This document shows, piece by piece, positions 1 through 11,395 of a DNA stretch of 64,000 nucleotides. Under the pieces are notes generated by a model. That model had not been told where the DNA came from. It saw only the letters and a list, made by a program, of their open reading frames with translations, and ran no database searches. This DNA comes from Aphrophora alni (taxonomy: Eukaryota; Arthropoda; Insecta; Hemiptera; Aphrophoridae): assembly GCA_963513935.1 (NCBI GenBank), contig OY740766.1, positions 3,750,001 to 3,814,000 on the forward strand, read 5' to 3'. Made by a program: the position numbers and the translations under genes. How positions within the stretch are numbered: position 1 is the first letter of the stretch; the number at the start of each line of letters is the position of its first letter.

Positions 1-1500
1 GTCATCACAGTATAATCCCTCCCATTTATATTATTAGTTTCAAATATAAAATCCAAACTTTGAGTTATTGATTTGAGATTATCAAATAAACAAATTTAAT
101 TTTTATGCTTAGACTTTATTTCGGTAAGAATAAAAATTAATTATTCCCTAAAGATAAAGTTGTACATTAAAAAACCCAGTTAAGACAATTCTGGTTTGTC
201 TCATGTCATAATATGGATTAATTTGTTGCACGTGGAAGAACTGTATAGCATTATTCCAATCGGGCCGAACAAAAGGAGTGTCATGTCAATGTGATTAAAT
301 TATAGTTTTTATTAAAAATTTTTAAAAAAAGCTTACATATTCGAGGAAAGATTTGTATAAACACACTTTGTACACAACATACTGCTATTTATCAATTGAG
401 GATCAATTAAAACAATTGAGGTTCTCAGTGTTAAATTACAGTAATGATCAACTTATAACAAATTCATCAATATTTATTTTAACAGTTCAGATGATAACAT
501 GTATTTTACATTATATATTTTAGTTTGTTGACAATTCTTTAGACTATTATTTTATAATTATTTATATTGATTTGTTAAAAAAAAGGAAAATATAATTTTA
601 TTAATGTACTATTTTAACATTAAAAAAAATTATTTAAATTTACTAAATTAGATTTGGCCATTAAAAAAATTAGAAAATAGTCCCTTATATTTAAAGTAGG
701 ATTTAGATAGCTGGACCCAACCCTCTTATAGATATATATCAGTCATACTTATTGTTTTTCATATTTTAATCAATTAGTTACAAAATTTTAATTTAGGTCT
801 TATAAATTAATTTGAATATAATTGGAATTATTTGCAATGTGGTCTCTTTGGTTTTTGAAGGCGGATGATAGATTTGACTTCCTTTAATTTATTCCAAATA
901 GATTCTTGGCACCAGTATAAACTGTGAAAAGTAAAATTTAGTTATCATTAGACAGACTCAAAATATTTTATTCTCAATGGTAGCTTATTTAATAAAATTA
1001 ATTACAATATAAATTTGTTGTTAGAAATTTTTATAATTCTGTAAAACATATATGAATATTCGAGAAATAAATTTTTTTGAAAGAATACAATGTTGATAAG
1101 AGTAAATTAAAGAAATATAATTCTGAATTAAGACACATGATACAAACGTAACTAGACGAAATTTTGAAAACGTGTTCACCAGTATATATGTTTTAGTTAA
1201 AAAATAGTAAAAAATGTTGAACAAAATTTATTGAAATGAAGTTAACTTATAATATCATTTAGAATCTGAAATTTGATCATAGCTTGTATATAATTTTGTA
1301 TTATTGTTTTGTTTTACCTGGTTTTTTAGAAATATTAGGCCTACCTAGGCGACAGAATTCATTAGAGATTTTTGAATTCACTTCCAGAATACAAGATTGA
1401 AATTAAATTAATTAATCTACCAACGCTCACTTCAAGTTATTTACTGTTAAATATTTCGTTTTTAAAAACAATAAGTTTTTCATTTTGACTAATACGTGAA
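1..1500. other. AT-rich intergenic DNA, no gene seen
   Basis: No frame longer than about 70 codons with recognisable protein content, no tRNA and no ordered repeat were seen on either strand. The sequence is AT-rich. The last ~20 bases before 1501 look like a decayed version of the junction found at 2001-2012 between the two copies of the following repeat. Confidence 0.6.
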
Positions 1501-2507
1501 TTAGTAGTTTAGCATTTGACAGCTGAAGAGAGGACTCACTGAAGTTGAAACAGGATCTTGTATTCTAAAGTAGTCTGCCACAGAGATAAGAGTGAGAGAC
1601 ACAGACATAGATTGACCTTGGACTTTACGGACAACATTTTAAAGACTATTAGAGATCAGGAAACATTTTGAAAAATACTGCTTCACTTTGGATGATTATT
1701 ATGTTCTTTTTCTTAAAAAATACTTCGGCTTAAATCACTGTTTTCCCTCCTGTTTGTATATAAATATCATTGATTTAAATAGACTATCTTAAATGTTTAC
1801 TTTCTACAACAATAGTAATATATGAACAAATTAATTACATCAGTTTATTTATATGTTGATGTAAAAAAAGTGCTAAGATTGCAAACGACTGTATAGATTA
1901 CATAACCTAACTATATTTTAAGCGGGGGGTGAAAAAGCAACACCCTTGCAATAGCATCAGAGGGATGTACAGAGAGAGAGACATACAAAATGCTAAACTA
2001 CTAAAATATGAATTAGTAGTTTAGCATTTGACAGCTGAAGAGAGGACTCACTGAAGTTGAAAAAGGATCTTGTATTCTAAAGTAGTCTGCCACAGAGATA
2101 AGAGTGAGAGACACAGACATAGATTGACCTTGGACTTTACGGACAACATTTTAAAGACTATTAGAGATAAGGAAACATTTTGAAAAATACTGCTTCACTT
2201 TGGATGAATATTATGTTCTTTTTCTTAAAGAATACTTCGGCTTAAATCACTGTTTTCCCTCCTGTTTGTATATAAATATCATTGATTTAAATAGACTATC
2301 TTAAATGTTTACTTTCTACAAACAATCGTAATATATGAACAAATTAATTACATCAGTTTATTTATATGTTGATGTAAAAAACGTGCTAAGATTGCAAACG
2401 ACTGTATAGATTACATAACCTAACTATATTTTAAGCGGGGGGTGAAAAAGCAACACCCTTGCAATAGCATCAGAGGGATGTACAGAGAGAGAGAGACATA
2501 CGTTCTA
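1501..2507. repeat. 512-bp tandem duplication with inverted-repeat junction (possible TIR element)
   Basis: Two copies, near-identical apart from scattered substitutions and small indels, begin at 1501 and 2013 (period 512). Copy 1 starts with TTAGTAGTTTAGCATTT and its right end (1987-2004) carries the same 17 bases in inverted orientation, so copy 1 looks like a ~504-bp element with terminal inverted repeats. Copy 2 stops near 2507 after a GA-rich stretch and lacks the right terminus. No coding capacity was seen. It is either a non-autonomous DNA element present as a tandem 1.9-mer or an ordinary tandem duplication with a palindromic edge. Superfamily is not assigned because no clean target-site duplication is visible. 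Confidence 0.8.
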
Positions 2508-3670
2508 TGTTAGCTCAAGTCGCGTGATGTAATCTTATTATTCTTGTAAACACGTGCGGATTACGCGGATGACACGTGCACAGGCGTGACGCATGCGTAT
2601 TAAGTGGGGCTGGTAATGTTTAAATGTACATTTAGTGTCCATTGATTTATGGCAAAGTTTCCAATAAGGTTTTAATATTGCTGGTTTATGTTGATTCGTA
2701 TCTAAAAAGGGAACTGTACAGGTCTATTGTTGGAGAAAAAGTAGGACATCCTTTCAGAGGAATCCTTTAAGGACGCGTGATAACAGGAGGAAGCTGATCC
2801 TGACAGCATTTTGCAATCGTATTACTTTCATATAATAAAGTACCTAATTTTATTTGTATATAAACAGGAAGGAAAACACTAGATTCTGCTGTAGTTGGAA
2901 ACAGCTGTAGTAGTTTGTGACGATTTTCGGTATCGTAAGAGTTTTTTTATTGTAGTTTTTCATCAAAATTAACACTTAAACCTCTTAAATTAAAAACGAA
3001 TTTGCGAGATGTAACATTTAAAGTGCTTGCAAGTGTTCTTCTAGACATTGTAACAGCACTATGTAGGCTATTTGGTTTAAATAAATTATTCTAAAACCAC
3101 CCCCCCATAGTTGATTTTTACTGTTCACTCACGAACCGGCATTTTGTTAGTGATGTTAACCAATACGTTTTAGAGGCTATAATGAGCAAAATTTTATCAA
3201 AATAGTTAGAGCCGTATTTGAGAAAATCTTCTTTTTTGTGGCAGCTACCCCAAATTTTTAAATAACCAAACATAATGTCCCGGAGGTATGGGTGAGATAT
3301 GTTCACATACCAAATCGGTTCTTTGCGTTTGGTTTGTATAGCACCGTACTACAACAGACGGACTTATTAAAAAAAAAAAAAAAAAAACTCAAAACTGGTA
3401 TATTTGCAAACAAACTGTATATTGATTTTTTTACCCAAACATAAATTTCCTTATATTTGTTTATGTGGAGACAATAAAAAGTTTTTTTCTCTCTCGCTTG
3501 TAAATAGTATTAGCCTAGTCTATACATTTTTTGAAAGGTGCGTCTTATTTGGTTTTCTGTATAAGTGTGTGAACTTGGTTATGGGTTAGAAACTGGAAGC
3601 TTTGAAATAAGGAAGCCAACAATCGATTTGACCTGTAATTACATTTAAAAAGTGCTAATTATACGTGGTG
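2508..3670. other. Intergenic DNA, no gene seen
   Basis: Nothing coding was recognised. A poly(A) run of about 19 A's lies at 3368-3387. Short ORFs here have no recognisable content. Confidence 0.55.

Positions 3671-3711
<41 letters not shown>
3671..3711. repeat. (TA)n microsatellite, 3' side of LINE
   Basis: About 20 TA units directly abut the poly(T) tract that is the poly(A) tail of the minus-strand LINE. A matching (AT)n tract lies at the other end of the element (5311-5341), suggesting that the element inserted into a TA microsatellite. Confidence 0.9.
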
Positions 3712-3729
<18 letters not shown>

Positions 3730-5307
3730 TTATATTTATTTATATACAATTGCAACTAGTTAGAACTATCTAGCAATATTTTTCTCATATCAAACTGGCT
3801 GTGTGGTGAAAAGACGTCCAGAGTCGTCCTTCACAATGCAACTACACTTGATCATATGTATTAATCCTGCACCAAGTCAACAGGTTTCTTTCTCTTCAGC
3901 CTCCGCACTTGTGGGACGTTGCTGATCAAATGTGCCACCTCTAAATTTTGATGATCACGGAGTCTGGTTGCATGCTTTCCAGCATACTTTTGTACCTCTT
4001 CGGCGACTAAAGGCACTTTCAAATCCCGATGAATGTCTGCATTTCGGATATACCATGGTGCTCTGACAATACAACGAAGCACTTTGTTTTGAAATGTCTG
4101 TATTACTTGGATGTTACTTTTTTTGGTGCATCCCCACAATTGAATGCCGTAGATCCAGATGGGCTTTAGGATTTGCTTATACAGAAGCAGTTTATTATGT
4201 ACGGACAATTCAGAGTTCCCTCCAATAAGCCAGTACATTTGTCTGTACTTCATTCCAAGTTGTTCACGTTTCTTTTTCACGTGTGACTTCCAACGAAGTT
4301 TAGCATCCAGAGTCATCCCCAGATATTTTGCCTCGTTTGCATGTGGAACGATCTGTCCATTAATCATAACTGGCTGATACACATAGTGTTTGTTGGTAAA
4401 GTTGACATGAGTAGACTTTCCTTCATTTAGTTTAATACGCCATTTCCTAGTCCAGCTGTTAACACAATTGATGGCTGATTGTAACTTGGCAGTAGCTGCT
4501 TGCATGTCTTGTCCAGTAGCAACTAGAGCGGTGTCGTCAGCGAATGTGGCTGTCAAAACCCCATCATTCTTTGGGATGTCACTTGTGTATAGTAAATATA
4601 TAGTTGGCCCTAGGACACTACCCTGAGGGACTCCAGCAGCAATACTTTTTAATCCAGAATAGTCCTCACCATGTTTTACTCTGAAGTATCGATCAGATAT
4701 ATACGATTTTAAAATCTCACTCATTTGCCTCGGTAAATAGCGATCAAGTTTACTTTCCAAGCCCTCATGCCACACTTTATCAAAAGCCTGAGCCACATCC
4801 AAGAATATAGTTGCACATATTTTTTTCTCCTCTAATGATCTCTCTATGACATCAGTTATGCGATGTACTTGGTCTATAGTCGAGTGCCTACTACGGAACC
4901 CAAACTGATGATTTGGAAAAATTTGCCTAGCCTCAATAATTGGCTTAAGTCGATTTAGAAGTAGCCTTTCAAAAAGTTTTCCAATAGTTGGTAGTAATGA
5001 TATTGGTCGGTATGATGTTTTTTCTTCCAATGTCTTCCCAGGTTTTGGGATCATAATTACCTCAGCAATCTTCCACTGTATAGGCACATATCTAAGCCGT
5101 ACTGCCACATTAAAAAGATGTGTTAGCTTAATTATACATTTATATGGCAGCTCCTTGAGTATCTTAGCTGTGATAAGGTCATAACCAGGAGCTTTGTTGA
5201 TTTTAAGCTTTTTTTCAATCTCATTGATGACTTCTGCTGGTGTGAATTTCTTGACCAACGTATGATCTGTATTATTAACTGGTGCTATATCTTCCATACC
5301 AGTCGGT

Positions 5308-5310
<3 letters not shown>
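3712..5310 (-). mobile_element. 5'-truncated Jockey-like non-LTR retrotransposon
   Basis: The minus-strand element ends in a ~20-nt poly(A) tail (T-run at 3712-3731). It contains a single intact ORF with reverse-transcriptase motifs and stops abruptly on its 5' side at about 5310, where (AT)n DNA begins. ORF1 and the endonuclease domain are absent, so it is a typical dead-on-arrival 5' truncation of about 1.6 kb. The uninterrupted ORF suggests recent insertion. Confidence 0.9.
3861..5297 (-). CDS. Reverse transcriptase (C-terminal part of Jockey-clade LINE ORF2)
   Basis: This is a 478-residue open frame from a non-LTR retrotransposon ORF2, which would copy element RNA into DNA at the target site. 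Visible RT motifs in order are NKAPGYD near residue 34, YRPISLLP at 96-103, FGFR near 132, FLDVAQAFDKVWH at 165-177 (catalytic Asp), GVPQGSVLGP at 222-231, FADD at 252-255 (catalytic Asp pair), and the thumb motif KYLGMTLD. The C-terminus looks complete. The first Met is only the first ATG after the truncation point; the apurinic-type endonuclease that normally precedes RT is missing, so the product cannot retrotranspose by itself. Clade assignment (Jockey-like) is by motif wording. Confidence 0.92.
   Translation of the reverse strand: MEDIAPVNNTDHTLVKKFTPAEVINEIEKKLKINKAPGYDLITAKILKELPYKCIIKLTHLFNVAVRLRYVPIQWKIAEVIMIPKPGKTLEEKTSYRPISLLPTIGKLFERLLLNRLKPIIEARQIFPNHQFGFRSRHSTIDQVHRITDVIERSLEEKKICATIFLDVAQAFDKVWHEGLESKLDRYLPRQMSEILKSYISDRYFRVKHGEDYSGLKSIAAGVPQGSVLGPTIYLLYTSDIPKNDGVLTATFADDTALVATGQDMQAATAKLQSAINCVNSWTRKWRIKLNEGKSTHVNFTNKHYVYQPVMINGQIVPHANEAKYLGMTLDAKLRWKSHVKKKREQLGMKYRQMYWLIGGNSELSVHNKLLLYKQILKPIWIYGIQLWGCTKKSNIQVIQTFQNKVLRCIVRAPWYIRNADIHRDLKVPLVAEEVQKYAGKHATRLRDHQNLEVAHLISNVPQVRRLKRKKPVDLVQD

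Positions 5311-5341
<31 letters not shown>
5311..5341. repeat. (AT)n microsatellite, 5' side of LINE
   Basis: About 15 AT units lie immediately upstream of the truncated 5' end of the LINE, mirroring the tract at 3671-3711. Confidence 0.9.
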
Positions 5342-5343
<2 letters not shown>

Positions 5344-6058
5344 CAGTTGATTTATATGAAAAATATATTTTTTAAATGTAACAGAAAATTAGGTTTTTTT
5401 TTTTTTAAATATCCCATCTTTGTATAATATTATTAACATAATACGAAATATATATTTTTAACCTCTGCACAAAACAAAATAAACCTTTTTTTTTTTTAAA
5501 GACCCTTGTTTAAATATGTCGCATGCGCTCACCAACCACAACACCACAAAAATCCCTTATTTCATTCTGCGAAATCAAATAAATCAAAGGCGGGCGTGTG
5601 GGGGGCGTGGACAACAATGGCATAATTACACTGTCCAACAATGGCTATATAAACAGAGTAAAGCCTGGCAGTATCCTACTATTGTTATGGTAATAATTCC
5701 ATCCCTTTGTTCAGTCTTCAACAATAACCATTTATACTGGTGCTGCTATCTCATAGAGAATAATTCAAACAATTCCCCCTCCCTCGGCTCCCTTGTAGTT
5801 TTTTTATAAAAAATAGTTGTTTTAAATAATGTACATATAACATTCTTTTAGGTGATTATAATTATGACTTCGGTATTGCGCACGGGGTCTGCGCATTCGT
5901 TTTGAAAAATTGTGTAAACAAACCATATATTAAGTTAAATAAATTTATAACAGCCGATGAGAAAAATCACAAATCCCTAGATTTATAATGAGCACTATGG
6001 GTATTTATGGTTACATTTTCTAAAAAGTATTTATGGTAAAGGAAATCGCTTTAGCTTT
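5342..6058. other. Intergenic DNA, no gene seen
   Basis: AT-rich with short homopolymer T runs. The 97-codon frame at 5516-5809 has no recognisable domain and no splice-site support, so it is not called. Confidence 0.5.
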
Positions 6059-6312
6059 AGAAACGGTTGGTTAGCATTCTCAAGCTTAGGCTGAAGCTCT
6101 CTCTGCGTCTGACTCCATGAACACCTAATCCAGTATTTTACCTTTCGAACCGTCCGTGTATCAAGTGTGTGCAATCCTCACAGGTCTACGTTCACCTTGA
6201 GACCATTCTTTTCTGTCACAGCTGACATGATACGATCAGTAAATCTTGTCATCAGGTCCGGCAACATTTCGAGATTACCTATCAGCAAAATGTCCCCATT
6301 CTGTAGCCCGTC
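6059..6312 (-). pseudogene. Decayed LINE ORF2 fragment (RT tail joined to RNase H)
   Basis: On the minus strand, 6312 to ~6178 reads as a degraded RT palm/thumb stretch in which ILLIGN, MTRFTDRIMSAVTEKNGLKV and a stop can be seen; this resembles the region after the YADD box in RNase H-bearing LINEs. About 20 nt later comes YTDGSK, then after a frameshift TGLGVHGVRRRESFSLSL, which matches the first strand of a LINE RNase H domain (catalytic Asp in TDGS). Stops and frameshifts make it non-functional, and an internal deletion has joined the two parts. It is a different lineage from the Jockey-like element at 3.7-5.3 kb, whose ORF ends without RNase H. Confidence 0.55.
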
Positions 6313-6985
6313 AATAGGAATTTTTGTTGAACTATTGAACAATGTGTGAATTGTTCTTTTAACTTGTTGAAAACTTTATATTCCCTCAATCCTATAACGT
6401 CGAGATCGGAAATGAAAAGTCGGATTCAAACGTTGTTTCACAATTTTAATAAAAAATAACACTTGGGAATTTTAAATATAATCATCTATTAGATTTACTA
6501 TATTAGTCTAATTAAATTATGTACCTTGTACGGAGAATGTTGTGTTATAGCTGTTGAGTTTAGTGAAATATCCGTGTTTAGGCACCTCTGAGATTTAAAT
6601 ATCTCATATTTGAAATGACGTTGATTTATGTGGAATCTGTGCAGTTTTGGTCTATTTTACCACGTTTTTATTAGTTCGGTTTCCGTCATATCTGTCTGTC
6701 TGTCTGTCGATCCGGATGGAATTTTGCAATCGAGTTTAAACTAACTTCCCGATAAGCTAGAGACCGGAAGTTTTGAACATAGGTCAGAATTGGATGACAA
6801 TACAATATTCAGTTGGTTTCTTGTCTCTACATTTGTTTAAAGAACAGGTAATAAGAGGTAATATTTTGAATTTCAGACATTTGCAGCTAAACAAGATGTG
6901 AAATGCATTGGGAATTTCCTATATATTTCCCTGCCAGAGTCTCATCAATATATACTAAACCGATTGAAAATTGAAATCTTTCACC
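6313..6985. other. Intergenic DNA, no gene seen
   Basis: No recognisable coding sequence. It includes a short (TCTG)n stretch near 6690-6708. Confidence 0.5.
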
Positions 6986-7315
6986 CGGACATAAGACTAA
7001 AATATTATAAAATAATTTTTCATGACCCTTCTACAATTTTGAGGATTAGTGGCTATGGATATATTTGGAATACTTGGAGAGAAAAACGTGGGGCGCAGCC
7101 AGTAAATAATACAAGTAGACAATCCGGATGAATTCACAGCTAATTTCAGTGAATAGGAAATGAGATTCACGGTAATTTAATTTATTTACTCCTCCTTAAC
7201 TATCATAGATTGCCTGCGCTTCACGTTTTTCTCTCCAAATATATCTATAGCCACTAACAATCTTCCCTCAAAATTGTAGAAGGGTCATGAAAAATTATTT
7301 TATACTTTTTAGTCC
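6986..7315. repeat. Fold-back (long inverted repeat) element
   Basis: The left arm (about 6986-7100) and right arm (about 7206-7315) are inverted copies of each other at roughly 85% identity, with small indels, separated by ~105 bp. Shared blocks include CATGACCCTTCTACAATTTT and GGAGAGAAAAACGTG, each present in opposite orientation in the two arms. It would form a long hairpin. It is probably a non-autonomous fold-back or MITE-like element; no clear target-site duplication was found. Confidence 0.8.
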
Positions 7316-8511
7316 GTTTTAAAAACGTGGTATGTTAAAAAAAAATTATTTGATTTTAGTATTATCTTGAGAAATATTTTAGGAAATAAATGTTCATCTC
7401 GCAACTACAGTGATTTCAGGTCGCAACCGCGGTGATCGTGCTTACAGTTTAAAGCTACTTTACAACAATGGTTCATCTCGCAACCATAACCACAACTATT
7501 GACGCATGCCACAGCCTCTAAAATATCAAATTTAATTGATGACTTTAGGTAAAGTGAATTGTTATTGGAGATTTATAAAGAGAACAAGGAAAGACTGATT
7601 TGAATCTGGAATTAGGGAAAAAAACTAAGAGTTGACGATAGTTTTGATTAAATAGATATTTAAAATACAAGATCCGCTTTTCATTGTAAGCAATAAGTTC
7701 TCTTTTTTTTTTTATGAAAGAGAAGTCACAAGTTGCTATTATCCACTACGACCACAAGTGGATATATTTTTGAAATGCCTTGTTGTATTGGTCTTCGCAG
7801 TAATTTAACTCAGGTCTTCTCGCTTGGAAACAAAAGTGGTATCCGCTCTACCAACACGGATGATATAAAGAAGAAAACGTGATTTGAAGCTCTGACTCTT
7901 CTTACTCTACTGAAGAATATCCGTCACGATATTTCTGATCAAGAGACCGGACAATGCGATTTTCTTACAATTTGCAGAATATGTTTTATCGATATATCCA
8001 TCTTGCTCCTGGCTACTAAGCTTCAGTGTTTTTCACTCTTTTTATATTCTAGGTTTATCAATTTGTAACGGGAATAGATTTATACTGTCGAAACATCATG
8101 TATTAGTTTGTATCTAGCTTATACAAATTATGGCAAATTGAAATCAAAATATCAACATTAGTTGGTAAAAACAAAAACAAAACGTACATTTTGTTATTTT
8201 AAAACAAAAAACTTTACTTGTACAATTTATTTCAAGCTTTACATAATAGTTTTTAATATATAGATTATATGCAGGTAACATGTTTTGCAAAGTGATCGCC
8301 GAAGTCACCCCTGAGGTCGATGACTTTGGGCCTTAAGCTGATTTGGTTGTTACCACTGTGGAGTGGTAGGCCATCATTTATGTTAGCTTTGATTTTAATA
8401 TTAGTTCTAGTTTCGCTAATTATGATAACTATGTTATTGAAATGTAAATAAGGATATTTAAGGTAATAAACTAAGGTGTGCTTTGTACTTGTAATGTGGT
8501 TGGAGAAATAT
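7316..8511. other. Intergenic DNA, no gene seen
   Basis: No coding sequence was recognised. The phrase TTCATCTCGCAAC occurs twice (about 7391 and 7469) in a short degenerate repeat. Confidence 0.5.
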
Positions 8512-8830
8512 TATCAAATAAAAGGTAATTTTTAGTCAAACTTTGATACATTTTAATTAGAGGGTATTTTGTGGACAATAAAGGAAGCAAAATGGATAAA
8601 AAAAAAACAATTGCGAATACTAATGATAATTTATTGTGAATTCGAATAAAATATTTGTTAAGAAAAAATGTGACTCTTGTTATTAGAGTATCAAATAAAA
8701 GGTAATTTTTATTCCAACTTTGATCCATTTACAAAATATTTATTAGAGAGTATTTTGTGGAAATGACAAAAAAATTGCCAGGATTAATGATAATTTATTG
8801 CGAATTAAAATGTAACAGTTGCTTATAAAA
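8512..8830. repeat. Diverged 177-bp tandem duplication
   Basis: TATCAAATAAAAGGTAATTT recurs at 8512 and 8689. The following bases, through TTATTG(T/C)GAATT, are shared with several substitutions and indels. It is an old two-copy tandem duplication without coding content. Confidence 0.75.
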
Positions 8831-11239
8831 AATGTAAGTTATGTGAACACTGGAATCGAACATAAAGGCGGTAAAACTTGCAACGCTACGTCTGGTGTAT
8901 CATGTTAGACTGGAACAATCTCTCAGTGACTGGGAATAGTGAGAGGCACAGAAATGTAAAATTATTGACACAACAATATAGATCCCTCAGCTCGACATGT
9001 GTTTTAAAGCAATGATCACCGCACAAGAGTATAAAATAGAGAACTCGAATACTTTGATAACTTCTAGGTTGAAAGAAAATAAGAGTTGATCAACACCTGA
9101 TAAGAAAACTGTGAGAGAGGAATCTATATGAAGAAAGGTGTACATACAGCTTAGATAACTCGGAATGTACTCACTATCAGTAGACACAAAGGAGAATCTT
9201 TCTATGTAATAGGAATGTGGCATGTTGGAGGATGTTTGGATTACATGAAAAAACATATGTTGTGCACCTTATATATACATTTATATACTGTTTATAAGTG
9301 GGGTAGAGAAAGAGGGGCGGGGTATATTTGATATAATAAACCTTACCCACCCTAAAAAGCAACAAGAATTATGAACAGTCATAACAGAGAGAATAGCATC
9401 TTAATGTAACCTATGAATCAAATGTCCATTCTTGATTCTGCATGAATAATGGTGTACAAGACAAGCATTGTGTATTGCATACTAAGAGATAGGAAGGGGC
9501 AATACTGCATTCATACATATTCATCAAATAGTAATTAATCAAGGACCCTAGGATTTGCAAAGGACTTTACGCCCTGCTCCCCGACCAAACTTTGCGACAA
9601 GGCTTATGCGGGACATTGATCATGGCCGGGAACTCGCATTTTACACAGGTTTGATTGCCTTTATATGGACGGATTTGATTGGGTGAATGTATTAACACGG
9701 TTTATCAATAATGGATTGGAACAGAATGTATTTACACTTTACATTATATGTTTTCATATTTTTCAAAAATTCAAGAATAAGAAATTTGTTGTTTTACACA
9801 AAATTATACATAAAAAACACAGCATTCTGGTTTTTTGTGATTTTTGCATTTAGAAATTCTAAGTAATTTTGTCTTCGTAATTGAAATGCAGATTTCCGAT
9901 ACCAATAAATGCCCACTGACCCTACCCCTTGCAATAATTTACCACCATCTTTGAATCAATGTATTCTGTATATCGCTGTGCAAGTCATAAAATTTTAGTC
10001 CAATGTCGTTTAAAAATCGTTTGTAGACACATTCGATTTGATAAATTTGTGATTCGAAAAATAATTTAGTAAATTTAAAATGTAGGCGGTTTTTGAACTT
10101 TTTAAAATTTATTTATTTTAGTCGTACAATTAATTTTTAATATAATTTTATAAAAATAATAAAAAGAAAAATTAAAACTTTAAAATAGAAAATAAAAAAA
10201 AAAAACCTAAATTAAATATCACGGTATTTTATATTTTGGTTTACTAATGGACACTCAACATTGTTCATATATAATATGTTTATATATATATATATATTAT
10301 ATATGCACAAACATACATTCGTACTTAAGTTTTATTTTAGAAAAACAGCTAAAAGTCCCGTATTTTTAAACATCCAATTATATCTCATTTTGTTTTTTCG
10401 ATGCCTAGCGTGTTTTCTAAGGTACAAATATTTAGAGTTATTCTTTAAAAAAACATTATGGTAAAAACGTCTCAAAATTTAAAAAAAAATTGCAATAGGT
10501 TTAGTACTCAAAACTTTGGTTACATTTGAGTTAAATTTAGAATTTACTATTTGTTGAATATTACTGAAAATATTTGCAAATTTTGAAAATGGCTGCTATT
10601 TGTAAGTGTCTTTCATTTATTTCCTTCTTTAGGAGTCTCTAAACCGTTCATTTTGTGTCACTGACGATTTTATGTACATTAAATACAAGGCTTAAGTCGG
10701 CAATGAAATAAATTTACCTTCGCGCAAAAACGTCGTATAAAAAAAAAAATCTAACACATTTGTTGCAAAATATATTGTTCGGTAGTTTTTAAACCATTTT
10801 ATAAAACTAGTTCATCAAAATCAATTGCAATATTTCCAAAATCACATGACACCACCTTGAAACTAATTATCTCTTCTGTTTCTTATTGTGGGATTCTACC
10901 AAACTATATTAACAATAGAGAATTAATTACAGAATCTATCGTGTAACAGCAACTTTCATTTTACGAAAGGTTTTGTTTGTGATTTTGAAAGTTGCCTCTC
11001 GTCAAAATTTTATGAAACTCAGTTTTCCACTTCTTGAATTCGAAGTCATTTTAGATTTTACTTTCCTAAAAATACTTTAGAGAAAGTTATTGCTATTTTT
11101 TGTTTTGTCTGAAATCTTCTACAGCGAAATTATGGATCAATTTTCATTAAATTTTATATTTAGGTACATTTCGACTATATTTTGAGGATTTTTTCGATCG
11201 CCAATTGAAAGAAAACGAATTTTTCCAAAATAAACACTT
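8831..11239. other. Intergenic DNA, no gene seen
   Basis: AT-rich. Several overlapping short frames on the minus strand (for example near 8987-9365) have biased, low-complexity composition and no recognisable domain. Confidence 0.5.
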
Positions 11240-11395
11240 CATTTGTTCCGGACGACCCTACGTTTCAACCGATTCACCATCCTCAAACTGTCTTGTGCCA
11301 AGCTTCAATAGTTGTATAAAGTGTGTGTGAATATAACAACTGAGGATGGTGAAATAGTCATTGAAACGTCGTTTTGAAAAAATAATAAAAAGTTT
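11240..11395. repeat. Inverted pair of hammerhead-like elements
   Basis: A decayed minus-strand copy (about 11257-11290, with the first C of the core changed to T) faces a better plus-strand copy (11337-11376). Their 5' sides point inward and their tails outward, separated by ~45 bp. The plus copy shares the 20-base stretch GTCATTGAAACGTCGTTTTG with a fragment at about 32589-32608. Confidence 0.65.
11337..11376 (+). ncRNA. Hammerhead-ribozyme-like motif
   Basis: The core CTGAGGA is followed by one extra T. Stem II is GGTGA/TCATT (two G-U pairs, 5-nt loop), then GAAAC. Stem III is ACG-T-CGT, and the predicted cleavage position is the T at 11373. Stem I is CAA upstream paired with TTG downstream. 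In known hammerheads CUGANGA and GAAA are the invariant core and a UH dinucleotide precedes the cut. The extra base between the core and stem II departs from the canonical fold, so activity is unproven. Confidence 0.5.
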
